In this document: positions 41,968-50,715 of the stretch, piece after piece
How the letters are laid out: each line of letters begins with the position of its first letter
Numbering within the stretch: the stretch's first letter is position 1
NCBI RefSeq assembly: GCF_014649115.1
Contig: NZ_BMSK01000004.1
Coordinates: 186,001 to 250,000, forward strand
Origin: Streptomyces eurythermus
Lineage (GTDB): Bacteria > Actinomycetota > Actinomycetes > Streptomycetales > Streptomycetaceae
Direction: 5' to 3'
Length of the DNA stretch: 64,000 nt
Program-made: the position numbers and the translations under genes
Notes under the pieces: generated by a model
Seen by the model: the letters and a program-made list of their open reading frames with translations, nothing else
Told to the model about the DNA's origin: nothing
Database searches by the model: none

Positions 41968-43464
41968 TCAGCTCTGGCCGCCGGCCAGCTTCTCGCGCAG
42001 CGCGGCCAGCGCCTCGTCCGAGGCCAGGGCACCGGAGGTGTCCGCACCCTCGGAGGAGTACGAACCGCCACCCGCGGCCGGAGCCGCACCGGCGGCGTCG
42101 CCACCCTCGGCAGCGGCCTGGGCGTCCGCCTCGCGGGACTTGATGACCTGCTGCTGGTGCTGCTCGAAGCGGGACTGCGCCTCGGCGTACTGGCGCTCCC
42201 ACTCCTCGCGCTGCTTCTCGTAGCCCGGCAGCCAGTCGTTGGTCTCCGGGTCGAAGCCCTCGGGGTAGATGTAGTTGCCCTGGTCGTCGTAGGACGCGGC
42301 CATGCCGTACAGGGTCGGGTCGAACTCGACCGCCGTCGGGTCGGCACCGAAGGACTCGTTGGCCTGCTTCAGCGAGAGGCTGATGCGGCGACGCTCGAGG
42401 TCGATGTCGATGACCTTGACGAAGATCTCGTCGTTGACCTGGACGACCTGCTCCGGGATCTCCACGTGGCGCTCGGCCAGCTCGGAGATGTGGACCAGAC
42501 CCTCGATGCCCTCGTCCACGCGGACGAACGCACCGAACGGCACCAGCTTCGTGACCTTGCCGGGCACGACCTGGCCGATCTGGTGGGTGCGGGCGAACTG
42601 CTGCCACGGGTCTTCCTGGGTCGCCTTCAGCGACAGGGAGACGCGCTCGCGGTCCATGTCGACGTCGAGGACCTCGACGGTGACTTCCTGGCCGACCTCG
42701 ACAACCTCGGACGGGTGGTCGATGTGCTTCCAGGACAGCTCGGAGACGTGGACCAGACCGTCGACGCCACCCAGGTCCACGAAGGCACCGAAGTTGACGA
42801 TCGAGGAGACCACACCGGAGCGGACCTGACCCTTCTGGAGGGTCGTGAGGAACGTCTGGCGGACCTCGGACTGGGTCTGCTCCAGCCAGGCACGGCGGGA
42901 CAGGACCACGTTGTTGCGGTTCTTGTCCAGCTCGATGATCTTGGCCTCGAGCTCCTTGCCGACGTACGGCTGGAGGTCGCGGACACGGCGCATCTCGACG
43001 AGGGAGGCCGGCAGGAAGCCACGGAGGCCGATGTCGAGGATGAGACCACCCTTGACGACCTCGATGACGGTGCCGGTGACGATGCCGTCCTCTTCCTTGA
43101 TCTTCTCGATGGTGCCCCAGGCACGCTCGTACTGGGCGCGCTTCTTCGAGAGGATCAGGCGGCCTTCCTTGTCCTCCTTCTGGAGGACCAGGGCCTCGAT
43201 CTCGTCGCCCACGGCGACGACCTCGTTCGGGTCGACGTCGTGCTTGATCGAGAGCTCGCGGCTCGGGATGACACCTTCGGTCTTGTAACCGATGTCGAGC
43301 AGGACCTCGTCCCGGTCGACCTTCACGATGACGCCGTCGACGATGTCGCCGTCGTTGAAGTACTTGATCGTCTCGTCGATCGCTGCGAGGAATGCTTCCT
43401 CGTTACCGATGTCGTTGACCGCTACCTGCGGGGTGGTGGCGGTGGTCTCGGTGCTGCTCGTCAT
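41968..43464 (-). CDS. rpsA: 30S ribosomal protein S1
   Basis: A 498-residue S1 with four OB-fold S1 motifs at about residues 35-105, 122-190, 208-277 and 293-363. The last two are the strongest (GVVSSIVNFGAFVDLGGVDGLVHVSELSW and GKVTKLVPFGAFVRVDEGIEGLVHISELA). A C-terminal tail is rich in Gln, Ala and Gly. It binds mRNA upstream of start codons and helps initiation on structured messages. The four-domain form is normal in actinobacteria (E. coli has six). Expression starts at a strong promoter about 200 bp upstream with a structured leader, a likely site of S1 autoregulation. Confidence 0.98.
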   Translation of the reverse strand: MTSSTETTATTPQVAVNDIGNEEAFLAAIDETIKYFNDGDIVDGVIVKVDRDEVLLDIGYKTEGVIPSRELSIKHDVDPNEVVAVGDEIEALVLQKEDKEGRLILSKKRAQYERAWGTIEKIKEEDGIVTGTVIEVVKGGLILDIGLRGFLPASLVEMRRVRDLQPYVGKELEAKIIELDKNRNNVVLSRRAWLEQTQSEVRQTFLTTLQKGQVRSGVVSSIVNFGAFVDLGGVDGLVHVSELSWKHIDHPSEVVEVGQEVTVEVLDVDMDRERVSLSLKATQEDPWQQFARTHQIGQVVPGKVTKLVPFGAFVRVDEGIEGLVHISELAERHVEIPEQVVQVNDEIFVKVIDIDLERRRISLSLKQANESFGADPTAVEFDPTLYGMAASYDDQGNYIYPEGFDPETNDWLPGYEKQREEWERQYAEAQSRFEQHQQQVIKSREADAQAAAEGGDAAGAAPAAGGGSYSSEGADTSGALASDEALAALREKLAGGQS

Positions 43465-43556
43465 GTGGGAAAGGGCTCCGGTACGGACATTGAAGTCGTA
43501 GGTACTGCTTACGCCGGGAGCCCGTTTCGCTCTGCAGAAGCCGGACAGCCAAGGAA

Positions 43557-43583
43557 GCGCCTCACCATTGCTGGTGATGGCGC
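43557..43583 (-). promoter_or_regulatory. Stem-loop in the rpsA 5' leader
   Basis: In the rpsA transcript, GCGCCATCACC pairs with GGTGAGGCGC with one bulged A, closing a six-base loop (AGCAAT). The hairpin is about 95 nt upstream of the rpsA start and could take part in feedback by S1 or in mRNA stability. Confidence 0.45.
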
Positions 43584-43663
43584 CTCGACAACCGAGGGGA
43601 CATACAACAGATGCGAGCGCAGCCTGCTACGTCTGAGGTGCGCAGGCCCGCAGCGCAACTTGT

Positions 43664-43692
43664 AGCATACGGGGGCAGCCGGACAGGGTCAA
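43664..43692 (-). promoter_or_regulatory. Sigma-70/HrdB-type promoter of rpsA
   Basis: On the minus strand, TTGACC (43692-43687) and TATGCT (43669-43664) are separated by 17 nt. This is close to consensus and the best vegetative promoter in the window. Transcription would begin near 43657, giving a leader of about 190 nt before the rpsA ATG. Confidence 0.85.
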
Positions 43693-44666
43693 TGCGCGAC
43701 GGCGGACACCCGGGGCGGATCGCCGCATTTCCGGCGGAGAAATCGCGTCAGCAGGCCGCACGGGGCCATGGGAACCCTCCCATTCGGCCCTTCCGGCGGG
43801 CTGGACGGAAGAGTACGACGAGGGAGCCGATCATCCAAGAGCCGGAAGCGCACGACCCTCAGCGGTCCGAAGGGTTCGAGCCGGAGGCCACCCGGCGTGA
43901 CGCGGACGTCACGGAGAGTTCCCGGGCCAACCGGGGCTGGTGGGACCGGAACGCGGACGAGTACCAGACCGAGCACGGCACCTTCCTCGGCGACGACCGC
44001 TTCGTGTGGGGCCCGGAGGGCCTGGACGAGGTGGAGGCCGGGCTGCTCGGCCGGCCGGAGGAGCTGAAGGGCAAGGACGTCCTGGAGATCGGCGCGGGTG
44101 CGGCGCAGTGCGCGCGCTGGCTGGCCGCCCAGGGCGCCCGGCCGGTGGCCCTGGACCTGTCGCACCGCCAGCTCCAGCACGCGCTGCGGATCGGCGGGGC
44201 CTTCCCGCTGGTCTGCGCCGACGCCGGCGCGCTGCCCTTCGCGGACGGCTCCTTCGACCTGGCGTGCTCCGCGTACGGGGCGCTGCCGTTCGTGGCCGAC
44301 CCGCGGCTGGTGCTGCGCGAGGTGCGCCGGGCGCTGCGGCCGGGCGGACGGTTCGTGTTCTCGGTGACGCATCCGATCCGCTGGGCGTTCCCGGACGAGC
44401 CGGGCCCCGAGGGCCTGTCGGTGTCCGCGTCCTACTTCGACCGCACGCCCTATGTGGAACAGGACGAGCACGGCCGGGCGGTGTACGTGGAGCATCACAG
44501 GACGCTCGGCGACCGGGTGCGGGACATCGTGGCGTCCGGCTTCCGGCTGGTGGACCTGGTGGAGCCGGAGTGGCCTGCGTGGAACACCTCGGAGTGGGGC
44601 GGCTGGTCACCCCTGCGCGGGAACCTGATCCCGGGCACGGCGATCTTCGTGTGCGAGCGGGACTGA
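43692..44666 (+). CDS. Class I SAM-dependent methyltransferase, start uncertain
   Basis: The conserved part begins with ANRGWWDRNADEYQTEHGTFLGDDRFVWGP and continues with VLEIGAGAAQCARWLA (motif I), PVALDLSHRQLQHAL, CADAGALPFADGSFDLACSAYGALPFVADP and VLREVRRALRPGG. This is a methyltransferase-11 type enzyme common in actinomycetes, acting on an unknown small molecule. No ATG or GTG exists in frame between the conserved domain and 43692. The start is therefore either that ATG, which overlaps the rpsA -35 box and gives a 75-residue disordered prefix, or a non-standard codon such as ATC near 43830. It is divergent from rpsA. Confidence 0.82.
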   Translation: MRDGGHPGRIAAFPAEKSRQQAARGHGNPPIRPFRRAGRKSTTREPIIQEPEAHDPQRSEGFEPEATRRDADVTESSRANRGWWDRNADEYQTEHGTFLGDDRFVWGPEGLDEVEAGLLGRPEELKGKDVLEIGAGAAQCARWLAAQGARPVALDLSHRQLQHALRIGGAFPLVCADAGALPFADGSFDLACSAYGALPFVADPRLVLREVRRALRPGGRFVFSVTHPIRWAFPDEPGPEGLSVSASYFDRTPYVEQDEHGRAVYVEHHRTLGDRVRDIVASGFRLVDLVEPEWPAWNTSEWGGWSPLRGNLIPGTAIFVCERD

Positions 44667-44800
44667 AGCCGTCCGGCGGGACTGAAGCCGTCCGAAAACA
44701 GCCCGCGGGAGTCATCTGATCACCGCGTGTGATCATCGCGTGTTTTCGTAGGGCCCACGCGCGCGTGGGGGCCGTTTTCCCGTCGTACGACACTGGGGGC

Positions 44801-47314
44801 GTGATCCGTTACGACGCTCTGGACGCGCTGCCCGTGCGCTCCGCCCTGCCCGCCCTGACCGACGCCCTGGAGGGTGAGGGGACCGCCGTGCTGGTGGCGC
44901 CGCCCGGCACCGGCAAGACGACGCTGGTGCCGCTCGTGCTCGCGGGGCTGGTGGGCGACGGTCCCGCGCGGCGGGTCGTGGTGGCCGAGCCGCGGCGGAT
45001 CGCGGCGCGGGCGGCGGCCCGGCGCATGGCGTGGCTGCTGGGCGAGCGTCCGGGCGAGAGCGTCGGCTTCACGGTGCGCGGCGAGCGGGCGGTGGGGCGG
45101 CACACGCGCGTGGAGGTCGTGACGACCGGCGTCCTGCTCCAGCGGCTCCAGCGCGACCAGGAGCTGGCCGGGGTGGACGTGGTGGTCCTGGACGAGTGCC
45201 ACGAGCGGCACCTGGACGCCGACACGGTGGCCGCGTTCCTGTGGGACGTGCGGCAGGCGCTGCGGCCGGAGCTGCGGCTGGTGGCCGCGTCGGCGACCAC
45301 GGACGCCGAGGGGTGGGCGCGGCTGCTCGGCGGGGCGCCGGTGGTGGAGGCGGCGGGGGTGGCGCATCCGGTGGAGGTGGTGTGGGCGCCGCCGGCGCGT
45401 CCGCTGCGGCCGCCGCACGGGATGCGGGTGGATCCGGCGCTGCCGGCGCATGTGGCGTCGGTGGTGCGGCGGGCGCTGGCCGAGCGGGAGGGGGACGTGC
45501 TGTGCTTCCTGCCCGGCGTGGGCGAGATCGCGCGGGTGGCGGGGCTGCTCGGGGATCTCGGCGGGGTGGAGGTGCTCCAGGTGCACGGGCGGGCTCCGGC
45601 GGTGGTGCAGGACGCGGTGCTGTCGGCCGGGGAGCGGCGCCGGGTGGTGCTGGCGACGTCCGTGGCCGAGTCGTCGCTGACCGTGCCCGGGGTGCGGGTG
45701 GTGGTCGACTCCGGGCTGGCCCGGGAGCCGCGGGTGGATCACGCGCGCGGGCTGAGCGGACTGACCACCGTGCGGGCCTCGCGGGCGGCCGGGCGGCAGC
45801 GGGCGGGCCGGGCCGGGCGGGAGGCGCCGGGGGTGGTGTACCGGTGCTGGGCTCAGGCCGAGGACGGCCGGCTGCCGGCTTTTCCGGCGCCGGAGATCAA
45901 GGTGGCCGATCTGACCTCGTTCGCCCTTCAGGCGGCCTGCTGGGGCGATCCGGACGCCTCCGGGCTGGCGCTGCTCGATCCGCCGCCGGGCGGGGCGATG
46001 GCGGCGGCCCGTTCCGTGCTGGCGGCGGTCGGAGCGGTGGACCGCGCCGGGCGGGCCACGGAGACCGGTGCGCGGCTGGCCCGGCTGGGCGTGCACCCCC
46101 GGCTGGGGCGGGCGCTGCTGGACACGGGCGGGGAGGGGGCGCCGGTGGTCGCGCTGCTCTCCGAGGAGGTGCCGCGGGAGTACGGCGACGACCTGGCGGG
46201 CGCGCTGCGGCGGGCCCGGGCCGGTGGTGACGCCTACGGCGCGCGGTGGGCCGCGGAGGTACGGCGGCTGCGTGCCGTCTCGGCCGGGTCCGCCGAGCCG
46301 CCCGCGCGGGACGGGGCCGTCCGGGTCGGTCCGGGCACCGGCGACGACCGGCTCGCGGGGCTGGTCGCCGCTCTCGCGTTCCCCGAGCGGGTGGCCAGGC
46401 TCGACGGGGGCTCGTATCTGATGGCGTCCGGGACCCGGGTCGAGCCGGCCGAGGGGTCGGGGCTGCGGGGGGCGCCGTGGATCGTGGTCGCCGTCGCCGA
46501 CCGGCCCGCGGGGAAGGGGCACGCGCGCGTGCGGCTCGGCGCGGCCGTCGACGAGGACGTGGCGCGGGCCGCCGCCGGGGCCCTGCTCGGTGAGCGGGAC
46601 GAGGTGCGCTGGGCCGGCGGGGACGTCGTGGCCCGGCACGTCGAGCGGCTGGGGGCGATCGAGCTGGCCGTACGCCCTCTGAAGGACGCCGACCCCGCGC
46701 TCGTACGCGCCGCCCTGCTGGACGGGCTCCGGGAGGAGGGGCTCGGGCTGCTGCGCTGGTCGCCGGAGGCGCTGGGGCTGCGGCAGCGGCTGGCGTTCCT
46801 GCGGGCGCACCTCGGGGAGCCCTGGCCGGACGTGTCGGACGACGCGCTGCACGCGCGCGTGGACGAGTGGCTGGAGCCGGAGCTGGGCCGGGCCCGGCGG
46901 CGGGCCGACCTCGCCCGGATCGACGCGGGGCAGGCGCTGGCCCGGCTGCTGCCGTGGGCGAGCGGGGAGGCGGCCCGGCTCGAGGAACTCGCGCCCGAGC
47001 GGATCACCGTGCCGAGCGGGTCCCGGATCCGGATCGACTACCGGGATCCGGAGCGGCCGGTGCTCGCCGTGAAGCTCCAGGAGCTGTTCGGGCTGCGGGA
47101 GACGCCGGCCGTGGCGGGCGTGCCGCTGCTGGTGCATCTGCTCTCCCCCGCCGGGCGGCCCGCCGCCGTCACGGCCGATCTCGCCTCCTTCTGGGCGGAC
47201 GGTTACCGGGCCGTGCGGGCGGAGCTGCGCGGCCGGTACCCCAAGCATCCGTGGCCCGAGGACCCGGCGTCCGCCGAGCCCACCCGGTACACCAACGCGC
47301 GGCTCAGGCGCTGA
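44801..47314 (+). CDS. hrpB: ATP-dependent helicase HrpB
   Basis: An 837-residue DEAH/RHA helicase. Walker A APPGTGKTT covers about 33-41, motif II is DECH (131-134, in VVVLDECHERHLD), and motif III is ASATTD. Motif VI lies within AGRQRAGRAGREAPGVVYR. The HA2 domain follows, and then the HrpB-specific C-terminal domain (for example ASFWADGYRAVRAELRGRYPKHPWPEDP). Bacterial HrpB is thought to act on RNA or nucleic-acid complexes, with a role not fully known. The GTG start at 44801 comes after GGGGGC with a weak -10-like box close by. The last 11 bp overlap the convergent PorA-family gene. Confidence 0.95.
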   Translation: MIRYDALDALPVRSALPALTDALEGEGTAVLVAPPGTGKTTLVPLVLAGLVGDGPARRVVVAEPRRIAARAAARRMAWLLGERPGESVGFTVRGERAVGRHTRVEVVTTGVLLQRLQRDQELAGVDVVVLDECHERHLDADTVAAFLWDVRQALRPELRLVAASATTDAEGWARLLGGAPVVEAAGVAHPVEVVWAPPARPLRPPHGMRVDPALPAHVASVVRRALAEREGDVLCFLPGVGEIARVAGLLGDLGGVEVLQVHGRAPAVVQDAVLSAGERRRVVLATSVAESSLTVPGVRVVVDSGLAREPRVDHARGLSGLTTVRASRAAGRQRAGRAGREAPGVVYRCWAQAEDGRLPAFPAPEIKVADLTSFALQAACWGDPDASGLALLDPPPGGAMAAARSVLAAVGAVDRAGRATETGARLARLGVHPRLGRALLDTGGEGAPVVALLSEEVPREYGDDLAGALRRARAGGDAYGARWAAEVRRLRAVSAGSAEPPARDGAVRVGPGTGDDRLAGLVAALAFPERVARLDGGSYLMASGTRVEPAEGSGLRGAPWIVVAVADRPAGKGHARVRLGAAVDEDVARAAAGALLGERDEVRWAGGDVVARHVERLGAIELAVRPLKDADPALVRAALLDGLREEGLGLLRWSPEALGLRQRLAFLRAHLGEPWPDVSDDALHARVDEWLEPELGRARRRADLARIDAGQALARLLPWASGEAARLEELAPERITVPSGSRIRIDYRDPERPVLAVKLQELFGLRETPAVAGVPLLVHLLSPAGRPAAVTADLASFWADGYRAVRAELRGRYPKHPWPEDPASAEPTRYTNARLRR

Positions 47315-48296
47315 CCGGTGCGGGCTCCTCGGGCCGGGCGGGTGCCGGGCCCCGGGGGCGCCGGGCGCGGGCCTCCAGCCAGAGGGAGAGGGCGAGGAGC
47401 GGCAGGCCGAGGCCGAGGGAGCCCCGGGGGGCGTACGAGGTGAGGGCCAGGACGAGGGTGCGGTTGTGCTTGACCAGGGCGACCGTGTGGGCGATGTAGT
47501 CCTCGCGCATCTTGACGTGCCCGGCGAACGCGGTGACCTTGGCGCGGCCGCCGAGCAGGGTGCCGCCGCGCAGTTCCTCGCGGTGGATCTCCTCGCCGTA
47601 GACCGGCGCTCCGGTGACCGGTTCGACCCAGAACCTGCGGACCGTGGAGTACCAGCGGGTGGTGCCGGTCCCGGCGACGGTCTCCGGGGTGATGCCCCGC
47701 ACGGGCATGGTCTTCGGCATGCGGACCTTGGTCCAGGGGACGGTCTGCTCGAAGCGGTAGACCGTCAGGCCGCGGAAGGTCCGGGTGCCGCGGTAGTGGA
47801 TGGGGCTGGTGGTGCGGGTCTGGGCGTCGAAGTACGCGTAGTCCCGTTTCCGGGTCAGGAAGGGCCATTTGAACTCGATGCCCTCGCGCCGGACCGGGTC
47901 GCCGTCGACCATCTCGCCGGTGGCGTGCACGGGGTCCTGGCCGTGGGCGTCGAAGATGTACCGTTCGGGCACCTTGGAGACCATCTTGCCGTCGGGGCCC
48001 TGGACGTAGGACAGGCTGTCCCAGACGACGACGGGCCGTCCCGCCGTCCTCTCGATCCGCCGCGCGGCCTCCACGTTCCCCTTGAGGGTCTGCACGATGG
48101 TGACCTTGGGGACCTTCTTCGCGCGCATGGTGCCGTAGTCGAGGAGGGTGGCGTCGCGGGCCTCCAGGACCATCGCCTGGTACTGGTGGGCGGGGACGCG
48201 GGCCAGGCGCGGGAAGGCGTACCAGCGCAGCAGCGGGGCCAGCGCGGCGCAGCACACGGCGCAGGCGAGCAGGACCAGGCTTGCCGTGCGGCGCAT
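47304..48296 (-). CDS. DUF3068/PorA family membrane-anchored protein
   Basis: A 330-residue protein with an N-terminal membrane segment (SLVLLACAVCCAALAPLLRWYA) and a second helix near the C-terminus (GSLGLGLPLLALSLWLEARARR). They flank a large extracytoplasmic domain. Segments such as YQAMVLEARDATLLDYGTM, VVVWDSLSYVQGPDGKMV and HYRGTRTFRGLTVYRFEQTVPWTKV are typical of the actinobacterial DUF3068 family. Some members have been linked to channel-like (PorA) function, and others accompany glycosyltransferases. The ATG at 48296 follows GGGAGGGAG. The convergent overlap with hrpB is 11 bp. Confidence 0.85.
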   Translation of the reverse strand: MRRTASLVLLACAVCCAALAPLLRWYAFPRLARVPAHQYQAMVLEARDATLLDYGTMRAKKVPKVTIVQTLKGNVEAARRIERTAGRPVVVWDSLSYVQGPDGKMVSKVPERYIFDAHGQDPVHATGEMVDGDPVRREGIEFKWPFLTRKRDYAYFDAQTRTTSPIHYRGTRTFRGLTVYRFEQTVPWTKVRMPKTMPVRGITPETVAGTGTTRWYSTVRRFWVEPVTGAPVYGEEIHREELRGGTLLGGRAKVTAFAGHVKMREDYIAHTVALVKHNRTLVLALTSYAPRGSLGLGLPLLALSLWLEARARRPRGPAPARPEEPAPVSA

Positions 48297-48322
48297 GGCG
48301 GCTCCCTCCCGGACGGGCGCGG

Positions 48323-48457
48323 CTAGGGGTGTGCCGGCACCGTCGTCAGCAGCGGTTCGGGGGATGTCCGGCCCGACGGCCGGCCCAGCGCGCTGATCGC
48401 GAGGACCAGGGCGAACGCGAGGGCGAGACCGGTCGCGGCGGCGATCAGGGCGCGCAT
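48323..48457 (-). CDS. Very small membrane protein, 44 aa (SPW_0924-like)
   Basis: A 44-residue frame starting at ATG 48457 with GGGAGG at a good distance. The protein is MRALIAAATGLALAFALVLA followed by ISALGRPSGR, then TSPEPLLTTVPAHP: one transmembrane helix and a short Pro-rich exposed tail. I recall near-identical 40-45 residue proteins named SPW_0924 family in many Streptomyces, always without known function. It lies 26 bp upstream of the PorA-like gene on the same strand and may be in one operon with it. Its length keeps it below most gene-finder limits. Confidence 0.8.
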   Translation of the reverse strand: MRALIAAATGLALAFALVLAISALGRPSGRTSPEPLLTTVPAHP

Positions 48458-48584
48458 GCGAAGCCTCCCTGCGGGCGGTCGTGTCCTGACTGGACCGACT
48501 GGCCGCCCATACGCTGACGGCCCGTCAGGTCCGGCACCGTAGCAACGCGCGGGCGAGATGAGAACAGGGCCGCACGCACGGACG

Positions 48585-48619
48585 AGGGCGCCCTCCCCGG
48601 TGAGCGGGGAGGGCGCCCT
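48585..48619 (-). terminator. Strong hairpin terminator of the transglycosylase gene
   Basis: AGGGCGCCCTCCCCG (48585-48599) and CGGGGAGGGCGCCCT (48605-48619) form a perfect 15-bp stem with a GTGAG loop. It lies 20 bp after the stop codon at 48639. No U-tract follows, as usual in the genus. Confidence 0.85.
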
Positions 48620-48638
48620 GGTGGTGTGCCGCGCGGCC

Positions 48639-50396
48639 TCAGGAGGAGGCGGACGGATCCGGGGCGGGGCTGCCCGAGGAGGCGGACGGGTCCGGCGTGG
48701 GAACGGCCGGGGAAGCGGCTTCCACCGTCAGGGGCACGGTGAGCGTCGCGCCGCCCGCGGTGGTGACGCGGAGCAGGAAGGTGCCGGTGGTGTCGTCGGC
48801 GTACAGCTTGGGCAGCGTGAGCAGGCCCTTCGCGTCCGTCCGGAGGCCGGTGAGGGAGCGTACGGGCTTTCCGGTGGCGTCCTTGAAGTAGGGGCCCTTG
48901 TCGTTCGGCGTGGCGTCGAGGAGGGACTTGACCACGGTGGCGGTGGCCGCGACCTTGCCCGCGGCGGCGCCCCGGTAGGTCGCCTTCACCTGCACCTGCC
49001 CGGCGAACTCGCCGCCCGCCGCGCAGATCAGCGGGTCGGTGCCGGTGCGGGCCAGGGCGTCGGCGACGCGCTCGGTGACGGTCGCCGTGTAGTCGACGCC
49101 CTTGACCTGACGGCCCACCACGGCCGCGGTCACCTTGAAGTCGCCCGTCTTCTCCCCGGCCTGGAGCGGCGGGGCGAGCGCGACGCCCTTGGCGTCGGTG
49201 GCGACCGTCGCGACGGTCTCGCCGCCGGCGAAGGTGGCGTCGGTGTCGCCGGTGAGCGTGAACCTGATCCTGACCTTGGCGACGGACTTGCCGACCTTGG
49301 TCTCGGCACGCACGCCGATCCGCTCGGTGAAGGCGTCGCCGGCCATCGCGGTGAGCTTCCCGGTGCCCGTGCCCGTCAGGTGGTCCACGAGGTCGGTGGG
49401 CGTCCCCGGGGGCGTGGGCGTCGGCGGGACGGGCGGCTTCGGCGTGGGGGGCTTGGGGCCGGGCGTCTCGTTGCCGCCGTTGCCGTCGCCGGGTTCATGG
49501 GGCTTCGGAGCCGGCTTGGTCGTCGGCGGCTGGGTCGGGCGCGGGGACGGGACGCGCTGGGTGCCCTCGTCGCTGCGGTGCTCCGGGACGCCACCGGTGC
49601 CGTCGGGGACGGTGTGGGCGCCCTTGCGGTAGTACTCCATCCAGTTCAGGACCAAAGCAAGGTAGTCCTGCGAGTTGTTGTAGCTGAGGATCGCGCTGTG
49701 CAGGTCGGCCTCGCGGGACAGGTCCCAGTCGTTGCGGCACAGGTAGTGGCCCGCGGCGAGCGCGGCGTCGTAGATGTTGTTCGGGTCCTTCTTGCCGTCG
49801 CCGTTGCCGTCACGGCCGGCCCAGGCCCAGGTGGACGGGATGAACTGCATGGGCCCGACGGCCTGGTCGTAGCTGCTGTTGCCGTCGTACGCGCCGCCGT
49901 CGGTGTCGGGTATGAGCGCGAAGCCGTTGCCGTCGAGCTGCGGGCCCAGGATCCGGTGCAGCGTGGTGCCGTCGGCGTCGACCTGGCCGCCGCGGGCCTG
50001 CCCGGACTCGACGTTGCCGATGGCGGCCAGCAGCTGCCAGGGCATGTTGCAGCCGGGCTTGGAGGTGCGCAGTTCGGCCGCGGCCTTCTTGTAGGCGTCG
50101 AGGACCGTCGCCGGAATGCCCGCCTCAGCGTCGCCCCGGGAAACGGGCGTACCGACGGGGGCCGAGGGGCCGGGCTCGGGGCTCTTCAGCGGCGGGAGGT
50201 CCGTGTAGTACGGCGAGTTGCCGGTGGCACCGCCGGTGCCGTCCGGAACGGAATTGGTGGCTCCGGCCGTCGCGGGTCTGTTGTCCTCGCCGGCCACTCC
50301 CGGAGCCTGGGACGCGGAGAGAGCCGCGACCGCCGCCGCGGCCACGGCGGTGCTCGCCGCCCCCTTGCGCAGTCGCCTGCCGAAATGCGCCGCCAT
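48639..50396 (-). CDS. Secreted lytic transglycosylase-like protein with C-terminal Ig-like repeats
   Basis: A 585-residue exported protein. A signal peptide (basic start, AAAAVAALSASQAPGVAG) is followed by a short Gly/Thr linker. An SLT_2-like catalytic domain covers about residues 80-280, with MPWQLLAAIGNVESGQARGG (catalytic Glu in NVESG), QAVGPMQFIPSTWAWAGRDGNG and NNIYDAALAAGHYLC. A Pro/Thr-rich spacer (PPTPKPPVPPTPTPPG) leads to two Ig-like domains at the C-terminus. It would cleave peptidoglycan between MurNAc and GlcNAc. The ATG at 50396 follows GGGAGGGG. No ydaO riboswitch, found before some Streptomyces wall hydrolases, could be recognised in the leader. Confidence 0.87.
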   Translation of the reverse strand: MAAHFGRRLRKGAASTAVAAAAVAALSASQAPGVAGEDNRPATAGATNSVPDGTGGATGNSPYYTDLPPLKSPEPGPSAPVGTPVSRGDAEAGIPATVLDAYKKAAAELRTSKPGCNMPWQLLAAIGNVESGQARGGQVDADGTTLHRILGPQLDGNGFALIPDTDGGAYDGNSSYDQAVGPMQFIPSTWAWAGRDGNGDGKKDPNNIYDAALAAGHYLCRNDWDLSREADLHSAILSYNNSQDYLALVLNWMEYYRKGAHTVPDGTGGVPEHRSDEGTQRVPSPRPTQPPTTKPAPKPHEPGDGNGGNETPGPKPPTPKPPVPPTPTPPGTPTDLVDHLTGTGTGKLTAMAGDAFTERIGVRAETKVGKSVAKVRIRFTLTGDTDATFAGGETVATVATDAKGVALAPPLQAGEKTGDFKVTAAVVGRQVKGVDYTATVTERVADALARTGTDPLICAAGGEFAGQVQVKATYRGAAAGKVAATATVVKSLLDATPNDKGPYFKDATGKPVRSLTGLRTDAKGLLTLPKLYADDTTGTFLLRVTTAGGATLTVPLTVEAASPAVPTPDPSASSGSPAPDPSASS

Positions 50397-50715
50397 AGAG
50401 TGAACCCCTCCCGTGGACGCCCGCGCGTCCGTCTCCGTCGCTGCCTGCCTCGCTCTGGTGTGACGGTTGACCCGGTGCTCTGGTTGCCCCTGTTCCGTCA
50501 TTGCGCCCGAGCGCCGTGTGTGTCACCGTGCGCCCGGCAGGGGGACCCTGGTGACCCTACGACAACTTGCTGTCAACGGGCACACGTTGATACCCGAAGT
50601 TCACCGTCCGGCCAACCTCGGTCGCCGCGCGCTGCCCTGGAGCGGCGTCACGGATACTGGCCGGATCCGGTCACCGGCGGTCCCGTACGAGCCGCCGTAC
50701 GCTCAGGAGGCTCCG
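50397..50715. other. Divergent control region of the transglycosylase and DUF4184 genes
   Basis: About 320 bp without a gene. On the minus strand TTGACA lies at 50576-50571 and may be the -35 of the transglycosylase promoter, giving a leader of about 150 nt. That leader contains GGTGAC and GTCAC elements able to pair. A GGAGG ribosome-binding site for the rightward gene is at 50707-50711. Confidence 0.45.

Noticed and set aside
50397..50580. ydaO (c-di-AMP) riboswitch before the transglycosylase gene
   Set aside because: Streptomyces wall hydrolase genes often carry it, but none of the conserved ydaO core segments could be recognised in this leader.
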